Assembly (NCBI GenBank): GCA_018712835.1
Contig: DVGF01000025.1
Span: 1-51,095, forward strand
Direction of reading: 5' to 3'
Length of the DNA stretch: 51,095 nucleotides
Origin: Candidatus Ventrenecus stercoripullorum
GTDB lineage: Bacteria; Bacillota_I; Bacilli_A; RF39; UBA660
The notes beneath the pieces are model-generated. The model saw nothing but the letters and a program-made list of their open reading frames with translations. It was not told the DNA's origin and did not search any database. Shown piece by piece: positions 16,091 through 23,284 of this stretch (positions within the stretch are counted from its first letter, which is position 1; each line of letters begins with the position of its first letter). The position numbers were made by a program, and so were the translations under genes.

Positions 16091-17874
16091 TGAATATTAA
16101 AGCACAGATTGCTCCTAAAGGAGTGGAATTTAAAGCTACTGAATTTATGATGAGTGGTAAGTATTGTACTGTTCTTACAATTGTTAGTTATCCAAAGTAT
16201 ATTCAACAAGGATATCTTGCCAATTTGACAAATCTTTCAGGAATTAAGATTGTTGCGAAACACATTCCGATTGAACTTTCTACTTTGCAACGAATGATTA
16301 ATAAAGAAATTGCAGATTTAAAGCAACGTTATCAAACGGAACATGATAAAACTATTCAAGAAAGAATTCGTCAAGATTATGAATCTTTGGAACAATTTAT
16401 TTCGCAATTGGTTGCAACTCAAGCTAGAATTTATGATTTTCAATTACATGTTTTAGTATCTGCAGATACAAAAGATGAAATGGAAAATAAAAAGATGCAA
16501 GTAAGAAATTATTTGGATGCTTTAGGAATGCGTGGAATCTCTTTGATGTTTGAACAAGAGAAAGTAATTAAATCGATGATTCCTATTTTCCCTAAACAAG
16601 ATGTAGAAGATCGTGTGGGAACACCAATCCCATCCCCGACGATCGCGGCAATGTATCCATTTATTTTTGATAGTATTAAAGACCCTGGAAACAGTACTTT
16701 ATTTGGAGTAGATTTCTCAGGTGGAGTTATTTTATTTAATCAGTTTTTGTATCAAATTAAGAAAGAAAATAATCGTAATAATGCTAATATTATTATTCTT
16801 GGTGCTTCTGGTTCTGGTAAATCTACTGCGGCTAAGTTATTAATTCGTAGTCATTTGCGTAATGAATATAAAGTTGTTTGTATCGACCCTGAAGGTGAGC
16901 TTGAAGAAATGGCTCGGAGTATGGGTGGTGACTTCTTAGACCTTGGTAAGGGTGGAGACTTCGGTATGGTTAATCCTCTTGAAATTGTTTTAGATGCGGA
17001 TCAAGAGGAAATTAATCAAGGACTTGGTTATACAGTACTTACTAAGACTTTACAACAATTACAAGCTTTTATGAAATATTATAGTCCTGATATCGAAGAA
17101 GATGTTCTTACGATGTTTACGGAAGTTGTTCAGGATACCTATAAACGTTATAAAATTGATTTTGATACTGATTTTACGCAGTTTACTAGCCAAGATTATC
17201 CGACATTTGATGATGTGTACGCTACAATTAAGGGACGTCTCCTTTCCATGACTGAAAAAACTCATGAACGTGATATTATGGAAAGACTAGAACTTAAAAT
17301 TCGTCCTTTAACAAAAGAGCTTCGTTATTTCTTTACAGGACATACGACTTTAAATATTCAAAGTGATTTTATTGTCTTTAATATTCGAGAGTTAATGACT
17401 TCTGCTGAAAATATTAAAAATGCTTTGTTCTTTAATATTTTGAAGTATGCATGGGGTTTATGTTTGGATAGTTCTGTTAATACTGTTATGTATGTGGATG
17501 AAGCTCATACGTTGTTATCTAGTCGAAATGAGTTGGGTGCTGAGTTTTTAGCAAATATTCAAAGACGTAGTCGTAAGTATAATACAGGAACCATTATTAT
17601 TACTCAACAACCAACAGACTTTGCTGCTCCTAATATTTTAATTCATGGAAAAGCAATTTTCGACAATGCTTCTTATTACTTAGTTATGGGACTTAAGAAA
17701 CAGGCAGTGGATGATTTGTCTCAACTTATTGATTTAAATGAAAGTGAAAAAGACAGTATTAAATATTATAATCAAGGAGAAGGTTTGTTTGTTTGTGGAA
17801 ACAGACGAATGAGAATTAATATTATTGTTACTCAAGAAGAATTGGATTCTTTTGGATCTGGAGGAGGATTATAG
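16090..17874 (+). CDS. VirB4-type secretion ATPase (core polypeptide)
   Basis: 594 residues. An N-terminal domain (about 1-190) leads to the linker TPIPSPTIAAMYPF, then the RecA-like motor: GASGSGKST near residue 237 (Walker A), CIDPEGELEEMA, TVMYVDEAHTLL near 465 (Walker B), and the downstream TIIITQQPTDF motif. These features define the VirB4/TraE/TrsE family, which drives pilus assembly or substrate transfer. The start codon overlaps the previous stop and has no strong ribosome site of its own, so translation is probably coupled. A terminator at the end closes the operon. No VirD4 coupling ATPase and no relaxase are found in the window. Confidence 0.9.
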   Translation: MNIKAQIAPKGVEFKATEFMMSGKYCTVLTIVSYPKYIQQGYLANLTNLSGIKIVAKHIPIELSTLQRMINKEIADLKQRYQTEHDKTIQERIRQDYESLEQFISQLVATQARIYDFQLHVLVSADTKDEMENKKMQVRNYLDALGMRGISLMFEQEKVIKSMIPIFPKQDVEDRVGTPIPSPTIAAMYPFIFDSIKDPGNSTLFGVDFSGGVILFNQFLYQIKKENNRNNANIIILGASGSGKSTAAKLLIRSHLRNEYKVVCIDPEGELEEMARSMGGDFLDLGKGGDFGMVNPLEIVLDADQEEINQGLGYTVLTKTLQQLQAFMKYYSPDIEEDVLTMFTEVVQDTYKRYKIDFDTDFTQFTSQDYPTFDDVYATIKGRLLSMTEKTHERDIMERLELKIRPLTKELRYFFTGHTTLNIQSDFIVFNIRELMTSAENIKNALFFNILKYAWGLCLDSSVNTVMYVDEAHTLLSSRNELGAEFLANIQRRSRKYNTGTIIITQQPTDFAAPNILIHGKAIFDNASYYLVMGLKKQAVDDLSQLIDLNESEKDSIKYYNQGEGLFVCGNRRMRINIIVTQEELDSFGSGGGL

Positions 17875-17886
17875 TCCTTCTTTTTT
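17863..17886 (+). terminator. Terminator of the VirB4 operon
   Basis: GGAGGA (17863-17868) pairs with TCCTTC (17875-17880, one G-T pair); the stop codon is in the loop and six T follow. Confidence 0.7.
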
Positions 17887-17939
17887 GATTTTTGTGGCTA
17901 TGTAATTGTTTTAAATATTATTTTGTGATACAATGTAAC

Positions 17940-17961
17940 TAGAAAGAACTTGTTCTTTCTA
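17940..17961. repeat. Perfect 22-base palindrome, possible operator
   Basis: TAGAAAGAAC-TT-GTTCTTTCTA, ten-base arms with a two-base centre. It overlaps TTGTTC (17950-17955), which with TATAAT at 17973 and a 17-base spacer looks like a plus-strand promoter. The spacing of GAAC and GTTC is two bases, so it is not a LexA box. Confidence 0.55.
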
Positions 17962-18057
17962 ACTCAAAAAAGTATAATATGGATGTTTTATTCATATTAT
18001 ACTGGTAGGACACAAAAAAGAACTATCTGACTTTCACTTGTTAGATGCTTCTCAGTC

Positions 18058-18204
18058 CTATATAATGGTTGTGAGAAAGCACCTATTCAGAGATGAGTAG
18101 GTGTTTTCGCTATTGTTTAATCCTTTTTGGAAGGATAAATTTTTGATAGTACTATTAAAAGTATTATCAAGACTATTAAATAGACCATTTATAATTCCTT
18201 TCAT
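18058..18204 (-). CDS. Small amphipathic peptide, candidate type I toxin, module 1
   Basis: 48 residues from an ATG at 18204, eight bases after GGAGG. The N-terminal half (MKGIINGLFNSLDNTF and on to about residue 25) places Ile, Leu and Phe every three to four residues and would make an amphipathic helix, while the C-terminal half is polar and has one Cys. There is no clear membrane-spanning segment, unlike most type I toxins, so the peptide's function is uncertain. The ribosome site is predicted to be buried in a hairpin. A plus-strand promoter inside the 3' end of the ORF faces it. The neighbours are the VirB4 operon and a broken fic gene. Confidence 0.5.
   Translation of the reverse strand: MKGIINGLFNSLDNTFNSTIKNLSFQKGLNNSENTYSSLNRCFLTTII
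18073..18108 (+). ncRNA. Candidate antisense RNA antitoxin, module 1
   Basis: TTGTTA (18038-18043), 17-base spacer and TATAAT (18061-18066) form a good plus-strand promoter. The transcript would begin near 18073 and run into the hairpin CACCTATTC/GAGTAGGTG (18080-18103) followed by TTTT. It is complementary to codons 33-44 of the opposing small ORF. The RNA may extend to a second hairpin near 18148. Confidence 0.5.
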
Positions 18205-18407
18205 AAGGACCACCTCCTTCTAAAAATTAAATATATCTTTTTAGAACCGAGGGAAAAACACCTAACAATCAGATAGTTCTATTTCATTATATAATAATAA
18301 ACTTCTTTTTTCTATAAATTTTATGTGATTTTATGAATTAAAGAATTTTTACAATCTTTCTTGTTTTAAAAATATATTATGATGATGTTAAACGGAAGGT
18401 GATACTT

Positions 18408-18877
18408 TTGAAAAGTAAATACTATATATCAAAAGAGGATAATATTTTTTTGCCAAAAGAAAATTAGTTGATAATATTTATAAGAGTACTGTTTTGGAAG
18501 GCATCCGTGTTACTATAGAGGATGTTTATGCTTTTATGCAAAATGTAAATACTGGAACTATTTAGCACCCAAAGATGCCAAGCGAATGTGATTATGATTC
18601 AGAGTTAAAGAGTATTTTATCAATATCTAATTCTTTAGAGAGATGTATTACTTTGTTTTGCTTTATTCAACGGAGTCAAATGTTTTTAGATGGAAATAAG
18701 CGTGTGGCTAACTTGGTAGCCAATAAAGAGATGATCCGAAATGGTGAAGGTATTTTATCCGTACCAGTAGAAAAAATAGGAGAATATTTTACGTATCTTA
18801 TTCATTACTATGAAACAGGTGATATGACTGAGATTAAAAACTTTCTTTATCAAAATTGTATTGATGGAGTAGAGTGA
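18408..18877 (+). pseudogene. Broken Fic/DOC family gene
   Basis: A TTG start after GGAAGGTGAT opens a frame (KSKYYISKEDNIF) that hits TAG at 18465. A frame shift at the T run near 18447-18453 restores AKRKLVDNIYKS, then TVLEGIRVTIEDVYAFM, a typical Fic N-terminus. A TAG at 18563 interrupts again, and the rest (from 18566) is in the same frame: FIQRSQMFLDGNKRVANLVAN, the Fic core, then a helical C-terminus. The canonical HPF of the Fic motif is SQMF here. Intact Fic enzymes transfer AMP or similar groups to proteins. Two lesions make this a likely pseudogene; the last 100 residues could still be translated from 18575, but without a convincing ribosome site. Confidence 0.75.
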
Positions 18878-18884
18878 TTTTCAT

Positions 18885-18905
18885 AGCCTTATTAGGGCTT
18901 TTTTT
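18885..18905 (+). terminator. Terminator after the fic remnant
   Basis: AGCC, loop TTATTAG, GGCT, then a run of T. Confidence 0.7.
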
Positions 18906-18906
18906 C

Positions 18907-18935
18907 TTGTGTTCCACTCACTCTTAGCATATAAT
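18907..18935 (+). promoter_or_regulatory. dnaB promoter
   Basis: TTGTGT (18907-18912), 17-base spacer, TATAAT (18930-18935). Confidence 0.75.
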
Positions 18936-18957
18936 ACTAGTAAGGACGGTGAAGTAT

Positions 18958-20244
18958 ATGAGTCTTGTAACCCTTTTGCCTGCAGATAAGTATGTTGTTG
19001 TAAATAAAACGATTTTAACAGAGCAGGATCGAAAGTATTTAGTAAGTCTTTATGAACCAATCATTGGGTCGCTTGCCGTTAGTTTATATCTTACTTTATG
19101 GAGAGATTTGGATCGATATAATCTAGTTAGTGTTGATTATACGCATCATCATTTGATGACAATTTTGAAAAGTAATTTGGACAATATTAAGCTTGCTCGT
19201 AAAACACTCGAGGCAGTAGGGCTTGTGAAAACGTATTATGAAGCAGGAGAACCTAACAATTATGTTTATGAACTTTATTCGCCAATGACACCGAAAGAGT
19301 TTTTTGCGAATCCTATATTTAATATTGTTTTATATAATAATATAGGAAGTACAGAGTACGAAATGTTAAAACAAGAATTTAGTCCTCTTCATTTCTCATT
19401 AAAAGGATACGTTGATATTACAACCCCATTTGATAAGGTTTTTAAATCTAGTAGTGAGGCGGTTGAAACGTTTGATGCTGTAGGGCGAGAAGAAGGGACA
19501 ATTGCTATGCAAGATCAAGTTGATTTTGATTTACTTGTTTCTAGTTTGCCGAAAGGGCTTGTGACAGAAAAAACGTTTACTAAGAGGATGAAGAGTCTTA
19601 TTAATAATTTAGCGTTGGTCTATAATTTAGATACTTTAAAAATGTGTGAGATTATCAGACTTTCTTTGAATGAAAAAGGGTGTATTGATAAAGAATTTTT
19701 ACGAATTCAAACTAGAAAATATTATCAATATAATCATCATGGAAAATTACCAACTTTGGTGTATCGTACGCAGCCTGAATATTTAAAAAGTCCTTCTGGG
19801 GATACTAGTAAAAAAGGACGAATTATTGAAGTATTTGAAAATACATCACCATATGATTTTTTAAAATCAAAGTATCAAAATGGTAATCCAACACAGAGAG
19901 ATTTAAAACTTTTGGAGTATCTTTTAGTCGATGTGGAACTTAAGCCTGCTGTTGTAAATGTATTAATTGATTATGTCTTAAAGAAAAATAATAATAAATT
20001 AAATACTGCTTTTGTGGAGACGATTGCCGGACAGTGGAAACGGCTTAATATACAGACTGCAAAAGATGCGATGGAAGTAGCTGAAAAGGAACATAAGAAA
20101 TATACGAATCGTTTACAAAAAGAAACAAATAAAAGGGTTAGTAATGAAACACCAGTTTGGTTTGATGAAAAGATTAGTAAAGAAACTTTAAGTGAAGAAG
20201 AAGAAACAGAACTTGAGGATATGTTAAAGAAGTATAAGGATTAG
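18958..20244 (+). CDS. dnaB: Replication initiation and membrane attachment protein DnaB
   Basis: 428 residues from the ATG at 18958, chosen over an in-frame GTG at 18949 because GGTGA sits at the right distance. The N-terminal domain (LLPADKYVVVN, then DRKYLVSLYEPIIG) is a winged-helix DnaD-like fold, the middle is helical, and the region with YDFLKSKYQNGNPTQRDLKL is the DnaD/DnaB C-terminal domain. The tail is acidic and charged. In Bacillus, DnaB loads the replicative helicase with DnaD and DnaI at the membrane. Here dnaI follows after one unknown gene. The similarity is to Bacillus DnaB, not to the E. coli helicase of that name. Confidence 0.88.
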   Translation: MSLVTLLPADKYVVVNKTILTEQDRKYLVSLYEPIIGSLAVSLYLTLWRDLDRYNLVSVDYTHHHLMTILKSNLDNIKLARKTLEAVGLVKTYYEAGEPNNYVYELYSPMTPKEFFANPIFNIVLYNNIGSTEYEMLKQEFSPLHFSLKGYVDITTPFDKVFKSSSEAVETFDAVGREEGTIAMQDQVDFDLLVSSLPKGLVTEKTFTKRMKSLINNLALVYNLDTLKMCEIIRLSLNEKGCIDKEFLRIQTRKYYQYNHHGKLPTLVYRTQPEYLKSPSGDTSKKGRIIEVFENTSPYDFLKSKYQNGNPTQRDLKLLEYLLVDVELKPAVVNVLIDYVLKKNNNKLNTAFVETIAGQWKRLNIQTAKDAMEVAEKEHKKYTNRLQKETNKRVSNETPVWFDEKISKETLSEEEETELEDMLKKYKD

Positions 20245-20250
20245 GGTAGT

Positions 20251-20967
20251 ATGGACATTAAAGAGATTAAAACTTTCGAAGATATGGAACGTTATATATT
20301 AGAAAGAAACAGAGTTATTGATTGTTTTGATTCTTTAGTATTGCAATCATTGATGCAAAATATGAAAGAAAATCAATTGGTGTTGATTTTTAAAAAAGAT
20401 TATTTTTACAATGTAACGATTGAAAAAATTTCAGATTGGTATAGACCTTATATAGAGCATCAGTATTCTAAAAGTTTACCAATTATGCAAGGCTTTATTA
20501 GTGAATGTAATGAAGTATGGTTTCGTATCCCAAAAGCGATAGAAAATCCTTGGAATGCTGGTGAGCGAATGAGTGAGTTATCTCGTGATAATTATTATGT
20601 TGATGATAATATCATATGGTATCAAGAGTGGCTGAATATTCGCGATTCAAGAATGAAAAATAAAGTTTCCATTTTATATGAAGATGATAGTATTTTAATT
20701 TTTGTGATTTTTGTTAAAGTAGATAAGATAAAATTCAATAATGAAACACAGGGTCTTGAATTTAATCATCCTATTTATGGAGTAAATCCGAAATTACAAT
20801 GGCAAATCTATTTAACAGATCATTATTATCATCATTATAAAGTGAAAGGGTATGATGAGTTTTTGCATGAACAAGGCCAGGAATATATCAAAGAAAGGTT
20901 AGAAAAAAACAAAGAAATATTAGAATTTTATCGAAAAGAGTTTACATTAGAACGGAAAAGATGGTGA
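20251..20967 (+). CDS. Unknown protein between dnaB and dnaI
   Basis: 238 residues, start ATG six bases after dnaB stops; it ends eight bases before dnaI. I do not recognise a family. It is soluble, rich in Tyr, Trp, Asp and Glu, has no signal peptide, and appears as mixed alpha/beta (VLIFKKDYFYNVTIEKIS, then DDSILIFVIFVKVDKIKF). A C-terminal helix is strongly charged. The tight spacing puts it in the same operon as two helicase loaders, so a replication-linked role is a reasonable guess, but nothing in the sequence proves it. Confidence 0.75.
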   Translation: MDIKEIKTFEDMERYILERNRVIDCFDSLVLQSLMQNMKENQLVLIFKKDYFYNVTIEKISDWYRPYIEHQYSKSLPIMQGFISECNEVWFRIPKAIENPWNAGERMSELSRDNYYVDDNIIWYQEWLNIRDSRMKNKVSILYEDDSILIFVIFVKVDKIKFNNETQGLEFNHPIYGVNPKLQWQIYLTDHYYHHYKVKGYDEFLHEQGQEYIKERLEKNKEILEFYRKEFTLERKRW

Positions 20968-20975
20968 TTTAGGAT

Positions 20976-21857
20976 ATGGAAATAACGTTTACAAAAAGAA
21001 ATCAAGAAGAGCTAGAAAAGAATTTTATGGATGCAATGAAAAATCCTAAGTTTCAAAATTTAGTGAAACGTTTAGGGTGGAGTAAAGAAGAAGTATTATC
21101 ACGGACTACAAAGTTACAAGATACTTTAGATGAACTTCAAAATTGTGCAAATTGTAAAGGATTATATATGTGTAAAAATCTTTATGCTGGACATGTCTCT
21201 ATGCCAAAGAAGGAAGAGGGACGAATTTATTTTACTTATGCTCCTTGTAAATATAAAAAACGAGAAGTGGAACAAAAGAAAGCTCATTTAAGTGAACAAG
21301 ATATTTGTAAAATGGCTCGAATGAAAGATATTGATGTGAAAGATAAAAAACGGATGCAAGTGATTAAATGGTTAGATCAGTTTTTTGAAGAGTATGATTT
21401 TTCTAAAAATATGAAGGGACTTTATTTGCATGGTAATTTTGGTTGTGGAAAGACTTTTTTAGTAAGTGCGTTACTTCATGAATTAGAGGAAAAAAAGAAT
21501 GTGGGTGTAGAGCTTGTTTATTTTCCAGAAATTTTAAGGGAATTAAAGAGTGATTGGGAAATGTATGAACATTCAATGAAACGTTATTGTACAGTTGATA
21601 TTTTATGTATTGATGATATTGGTGCGGAAAAGGTGAGTGAGTGGAGTCGTGATGAGGTTTTAGGAACTATTTTACAAACACGAATGAATCATAATTTAAC
21701 AACGTTTTTTACTTCTAATTTGACTAAGCAAGAATTAGAAAATCATTTTATTATGAATGATAGGGCTGATGAAAGAATTAAAGCCAGACGAATTATGGAA
21801 CGAATTAATCAACTTACCGAGGATATGGAACTTTTAAGTGAAAATAGAAGAAAGTAA
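20976..21857 (+). CDS. dnaI: Primosomal protein / helicase loader DnaI
   Basis: 293 residues. The N-terminal part carries Cys residues in NCANCKGLYMCKN and APCKYKK, matching the zinc-binding helicase-interaction domain of DnaI. The C-terminal AAA+ domain has GNFGCGKTF near residue 152 (Walker A), ILCIDDIGAE (Walker B) and a sensor region TFFTSNLTKQEL, and ends with the RIxERI motif around an Arg finger. DnaI holds the replicative helicase and loads it onto DNA. It is the last gene of the dnaB operon, closed by a terminator, and is followed by three pilin-like genes. Confidence 0.92.
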   Translation: MEITFTKRNQEELEKNFMDAMKNPKFQNLVKRLGWSKEEVLSRTTKLQDTLDELQNCANCKGLYMCKNLYAGHVSMPKKEEGRIYFTYAPCKYKKREVEQKKAHLSEQDICKMARMKDIDVKDKKRMQVIKWLDQFFEEYDFSKNMKGLYLHGNFGCGKTFLVSALLHELEEKKNVGVELVYFPEILRELKSDWEMYEHSMKRYCTVDILCIDDIGAEKVSEWSRDEVLGTILQTRMNHNLTTFFTSNLTKQELENHFIMNDRADERIKARRIMERINQLTEDMELLSENRRK

Positions 21858-21878
21858 GCTTGGTTTTGGGTTTTCATC

Positions 21879-21905
21879 ACTAGTGTAAAATACACTAGTT
21901 TTTTT
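21879..21905 (+). terminator. Terminator of the dnaB-dnaI operon
   Basis: ACTAGTGTA, loop AAA, TACACTAGT, then T residues. The stem is a perfect nine base pairs. It is the counterpart of the hairpin at 11011. Confidence 0.9.
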
Positions 21906-21915
21906 GTTTGTTTAT

Positions 21916-21924
21916 TGATATAAT
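21916..21924 (+). promoter_or_regulatory. Extended -10 promoter of pilin-like copy 4
   Basis: TGATATAAT (TG, one base, TATAAT at 21919-21924). With the following leader GTTTGGTGATAC before the ATG it repeats the layout at 11050-11083. Confidence 0.55.
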
Positions 21925-21947
21925 TGACATGTAAGTTTGGTGATACT

Positions 21948-22472
21948 ATGAAAAAAGTTTTTATTATATTTTTATCTTTCTTATTTCTTGGGGGATTAAT
22001 AGAAAGTGTTTCTGCTAAAACGATTGATTATCCAGAACAAGTTATTTCACCAGTTTCTATGGGTTCTTCTTTCCATCTTTTGGATGGAGAAGCTAATGAT
22101 ATTACTGTAAATGATATTTGTTCTATGCCATCGTATCGGAAACCAATGTTATTTTTAGGAAAAATATTAAATTTTGTTAAAATTATTGTGCCAATTGTGA
22201 TTATTGTTTTTGGAGTGCTTGATTTTTATAAAGCAATTACTTCTAGTAAAGATGAAGGGCTTAGCAAAGCTTTTAAATCACTTATTATTCGGGCGATAGC
22301 TGGTGTTTGTATCTTTTTGTTACCAGGAATTGTTCAACTTGTTTTAAATATGGTCAATGAGTGGAGTGATTATTCTAATAATTGGTGTTGTTGTACAGAA
22401 TGCTTGTTAAATGGTGATTGTGATGTTAATTCTTGTAGTAGTGATTCTTGTCGTATAGAAGGGATGGATTAA
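21948..22472 (+). CDS. Pilin-like membrane protein with signal peptide, copy 4
   Basis: 174 residues from the ATG at 21948, preferred to an in-frame TTG at 21924 that lies within the -10 region. A signal peptide (1-23, ending VSA) is followed by a short ectodomain with Cys58. Segment 1 is VKIIVPIVIIVFG, the loop SKDEGLSKAFKSL, and segment 2 GVCIFLLPGIVQLV. The tail has seven Cys (147, 148, 149, 152, 158, 163, 168), the richest of the family. The next gene starts three bases after the stop, so copies 4, 5 and 6 form one operon. Extracellular disulfide cross-linking is a reasonable inference. Confidence 0.72.
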   Translation: MKKVFIIFLSFLFLGGLIESVSAKTIDYPEQVISPVSMGSSFHLLDGEANDITVNDICSMPSYRKPMLFLGKILNFVKIIVPIVIIVFGVLDFYKAITSSKDEGLSKAFKSLIIRAIAGVCIFLLPGIVQLVLNMVNEWSDYSNNWCCCTECLLNGDCDVNSCSSDSCRIEGMD

Positions 22473-22474
22473 TT

Positions 22475-23284
22475 ATGAAGTTTAAATATTGGTTGATTGC
22501 GTTACTTGCTTTTGTTGCATGGGTTCCTAATGCTTTTGCTGTAGCATATTATTATCGCGTAGATAATGGAAATTATTTACTTTGTGATGGTACAAAATGT
22601 GATGAAGTAGAGCCGGGTCAGCAAGGCGTAACGTTCAATTTGGCAGCTGGCCAGATTACTTATAATGGTATTGTTTTTCAGTATGATTCTGTACAGCAAG
22701 AAAATTATAATAATTCCATGATAGGGCAAACAAGAATGTTTTATTATGTAGATGATAATGGTCGTTATGTATTGTGTACTCAAGTTGGTAGTTGTGAACG
22801 TTATACTTTTGATGGGTTATCTAGTCAGGGTGCAGTTATTACGACTGGAAGTACAGTTACCATGGTAGATGGCACGACTTATTACTATAATTCTATTCAA
22901 TCTGGGAATAGTTCTAACGAAGAATCTTCTAATAACAATAGTAATGCTTCTGATATTGATGTAGAGGATTCTGCAACATGTGGAAGATTAAAAGAGCCGT
23001 TGATGTTTATTGGAAATATAGTGTTAGTTGTGAAAATTGCGATTCCAATTATTATTATTGCTCTTGGAATGATGGATTTCTTTAAAGCTATTACAGGTTC
23101 TAAAGATGAAGAAATTAGGAAAGCTGCTAAATCTTTTGTTTTACGAGTAGCGGCTGGTGCTATTATTTTCTTTATTCCAACGGTCATTAGTGTTGTATTC
23201 TCATTAATTTCTTCTTGGGTAGATTTAAAAGGAGAATTTAATGCTTGTCAAAAGTGTATTTTAAATGTTAGGAGTTGTGAGTAA
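22475..23284 (+). CDS. Pilin-like membrane protein with duplicated ectodomain, copy 5
   Basis: 269 residues from the ATG at 22475. Signal peptide 1-22 (ending AFA). The ectodomain has two related units: about 25-74 (YYYRVDNGNYLLCDG, then ITYNGIVFQYDSVQ) and about 88-142 (MFYYVDDNGRYVLC, then MVDGTTYYYNSIQ). A low-complexity Ser/Asn linker follows, then Cys169, segment 1 (VVKIAIPIIIIALG), the loop SKDEEIRKAAKSF, and segment 2 (GAIIFFIPTVISVV), with CxxC at 258/261 and Cys268. Fusion of an unrelated ectodomain to the same membrane module is also seen in copy 2. It is translationally coupled to copy 6 (TAATG). Confidence 0.72.
   Translation: MKFKYWLIALLAFVAWVPNAFAVAYYYRVDNGNYLLCDGTKCDEVEPGQQGVTFNLAAGQITYNGIVFQYDSVQQENYNNSMIGQTRMFYYVDDNGRYVLCTQVGSCERYTFDGLSSQGAVITTGSTVTMVDGTTYYYNSIQSGNSSNEESSNNNSNASDIDVEDSATCGRLKEPLMFIGNIVLVVKIAIPIIIIALGMMDFFKAITGSKDEEIRKAAKSFVLRVAAGAIIFFIPTVISVVFSLISSWVDLKGEFNACQKCILNVRSCE

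Larger units (their letters stand above)
17965..18279 (-). ncRNA. Candidate type I toxin mRNA (minus strand), module 1
   Basis: A TATAAT box on the minus strand (18291-18286) would start a transcript near 18279. Its first bases, GAACTATCTGATTGTTAG (18279-18262), pair with the 3' part: CTAACAA (18044-18038) and TCAGATAGTTC (18030-18020). A hairpin TTCTAAAAA/TTTTTAGAA plus CCTC/GAGG covers the ribosome site. A perfect ten-base hairpin (18002-17972) followed by T residues ends the RNA. This is the design of type I toxin messages, which are made inactive by end-to-end pairing. The -35 box is weak. No sequence family is recognised, so the call rests on structure. Confidence 0.6.

Noticed and set aside
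16080..16095. VirB4 broken by frameshift
   Set aside because: The two ORFs join through a clean TAATG overlap and both have normal ends; the joint lies at a domain border, so a natural split is more likely.
9942..17874. Integrative conjugative element
   Set aside because: No relaxase, coupling protein, integrase, direct-repeat ends or tRNA target is seen, and neighbours on both sides are housekeeping genes.
17940..17961. LexA/SOS box
   Set aside because: The centre between GAAC and GTTC is two bases; the Bacillus LexA site needs four.
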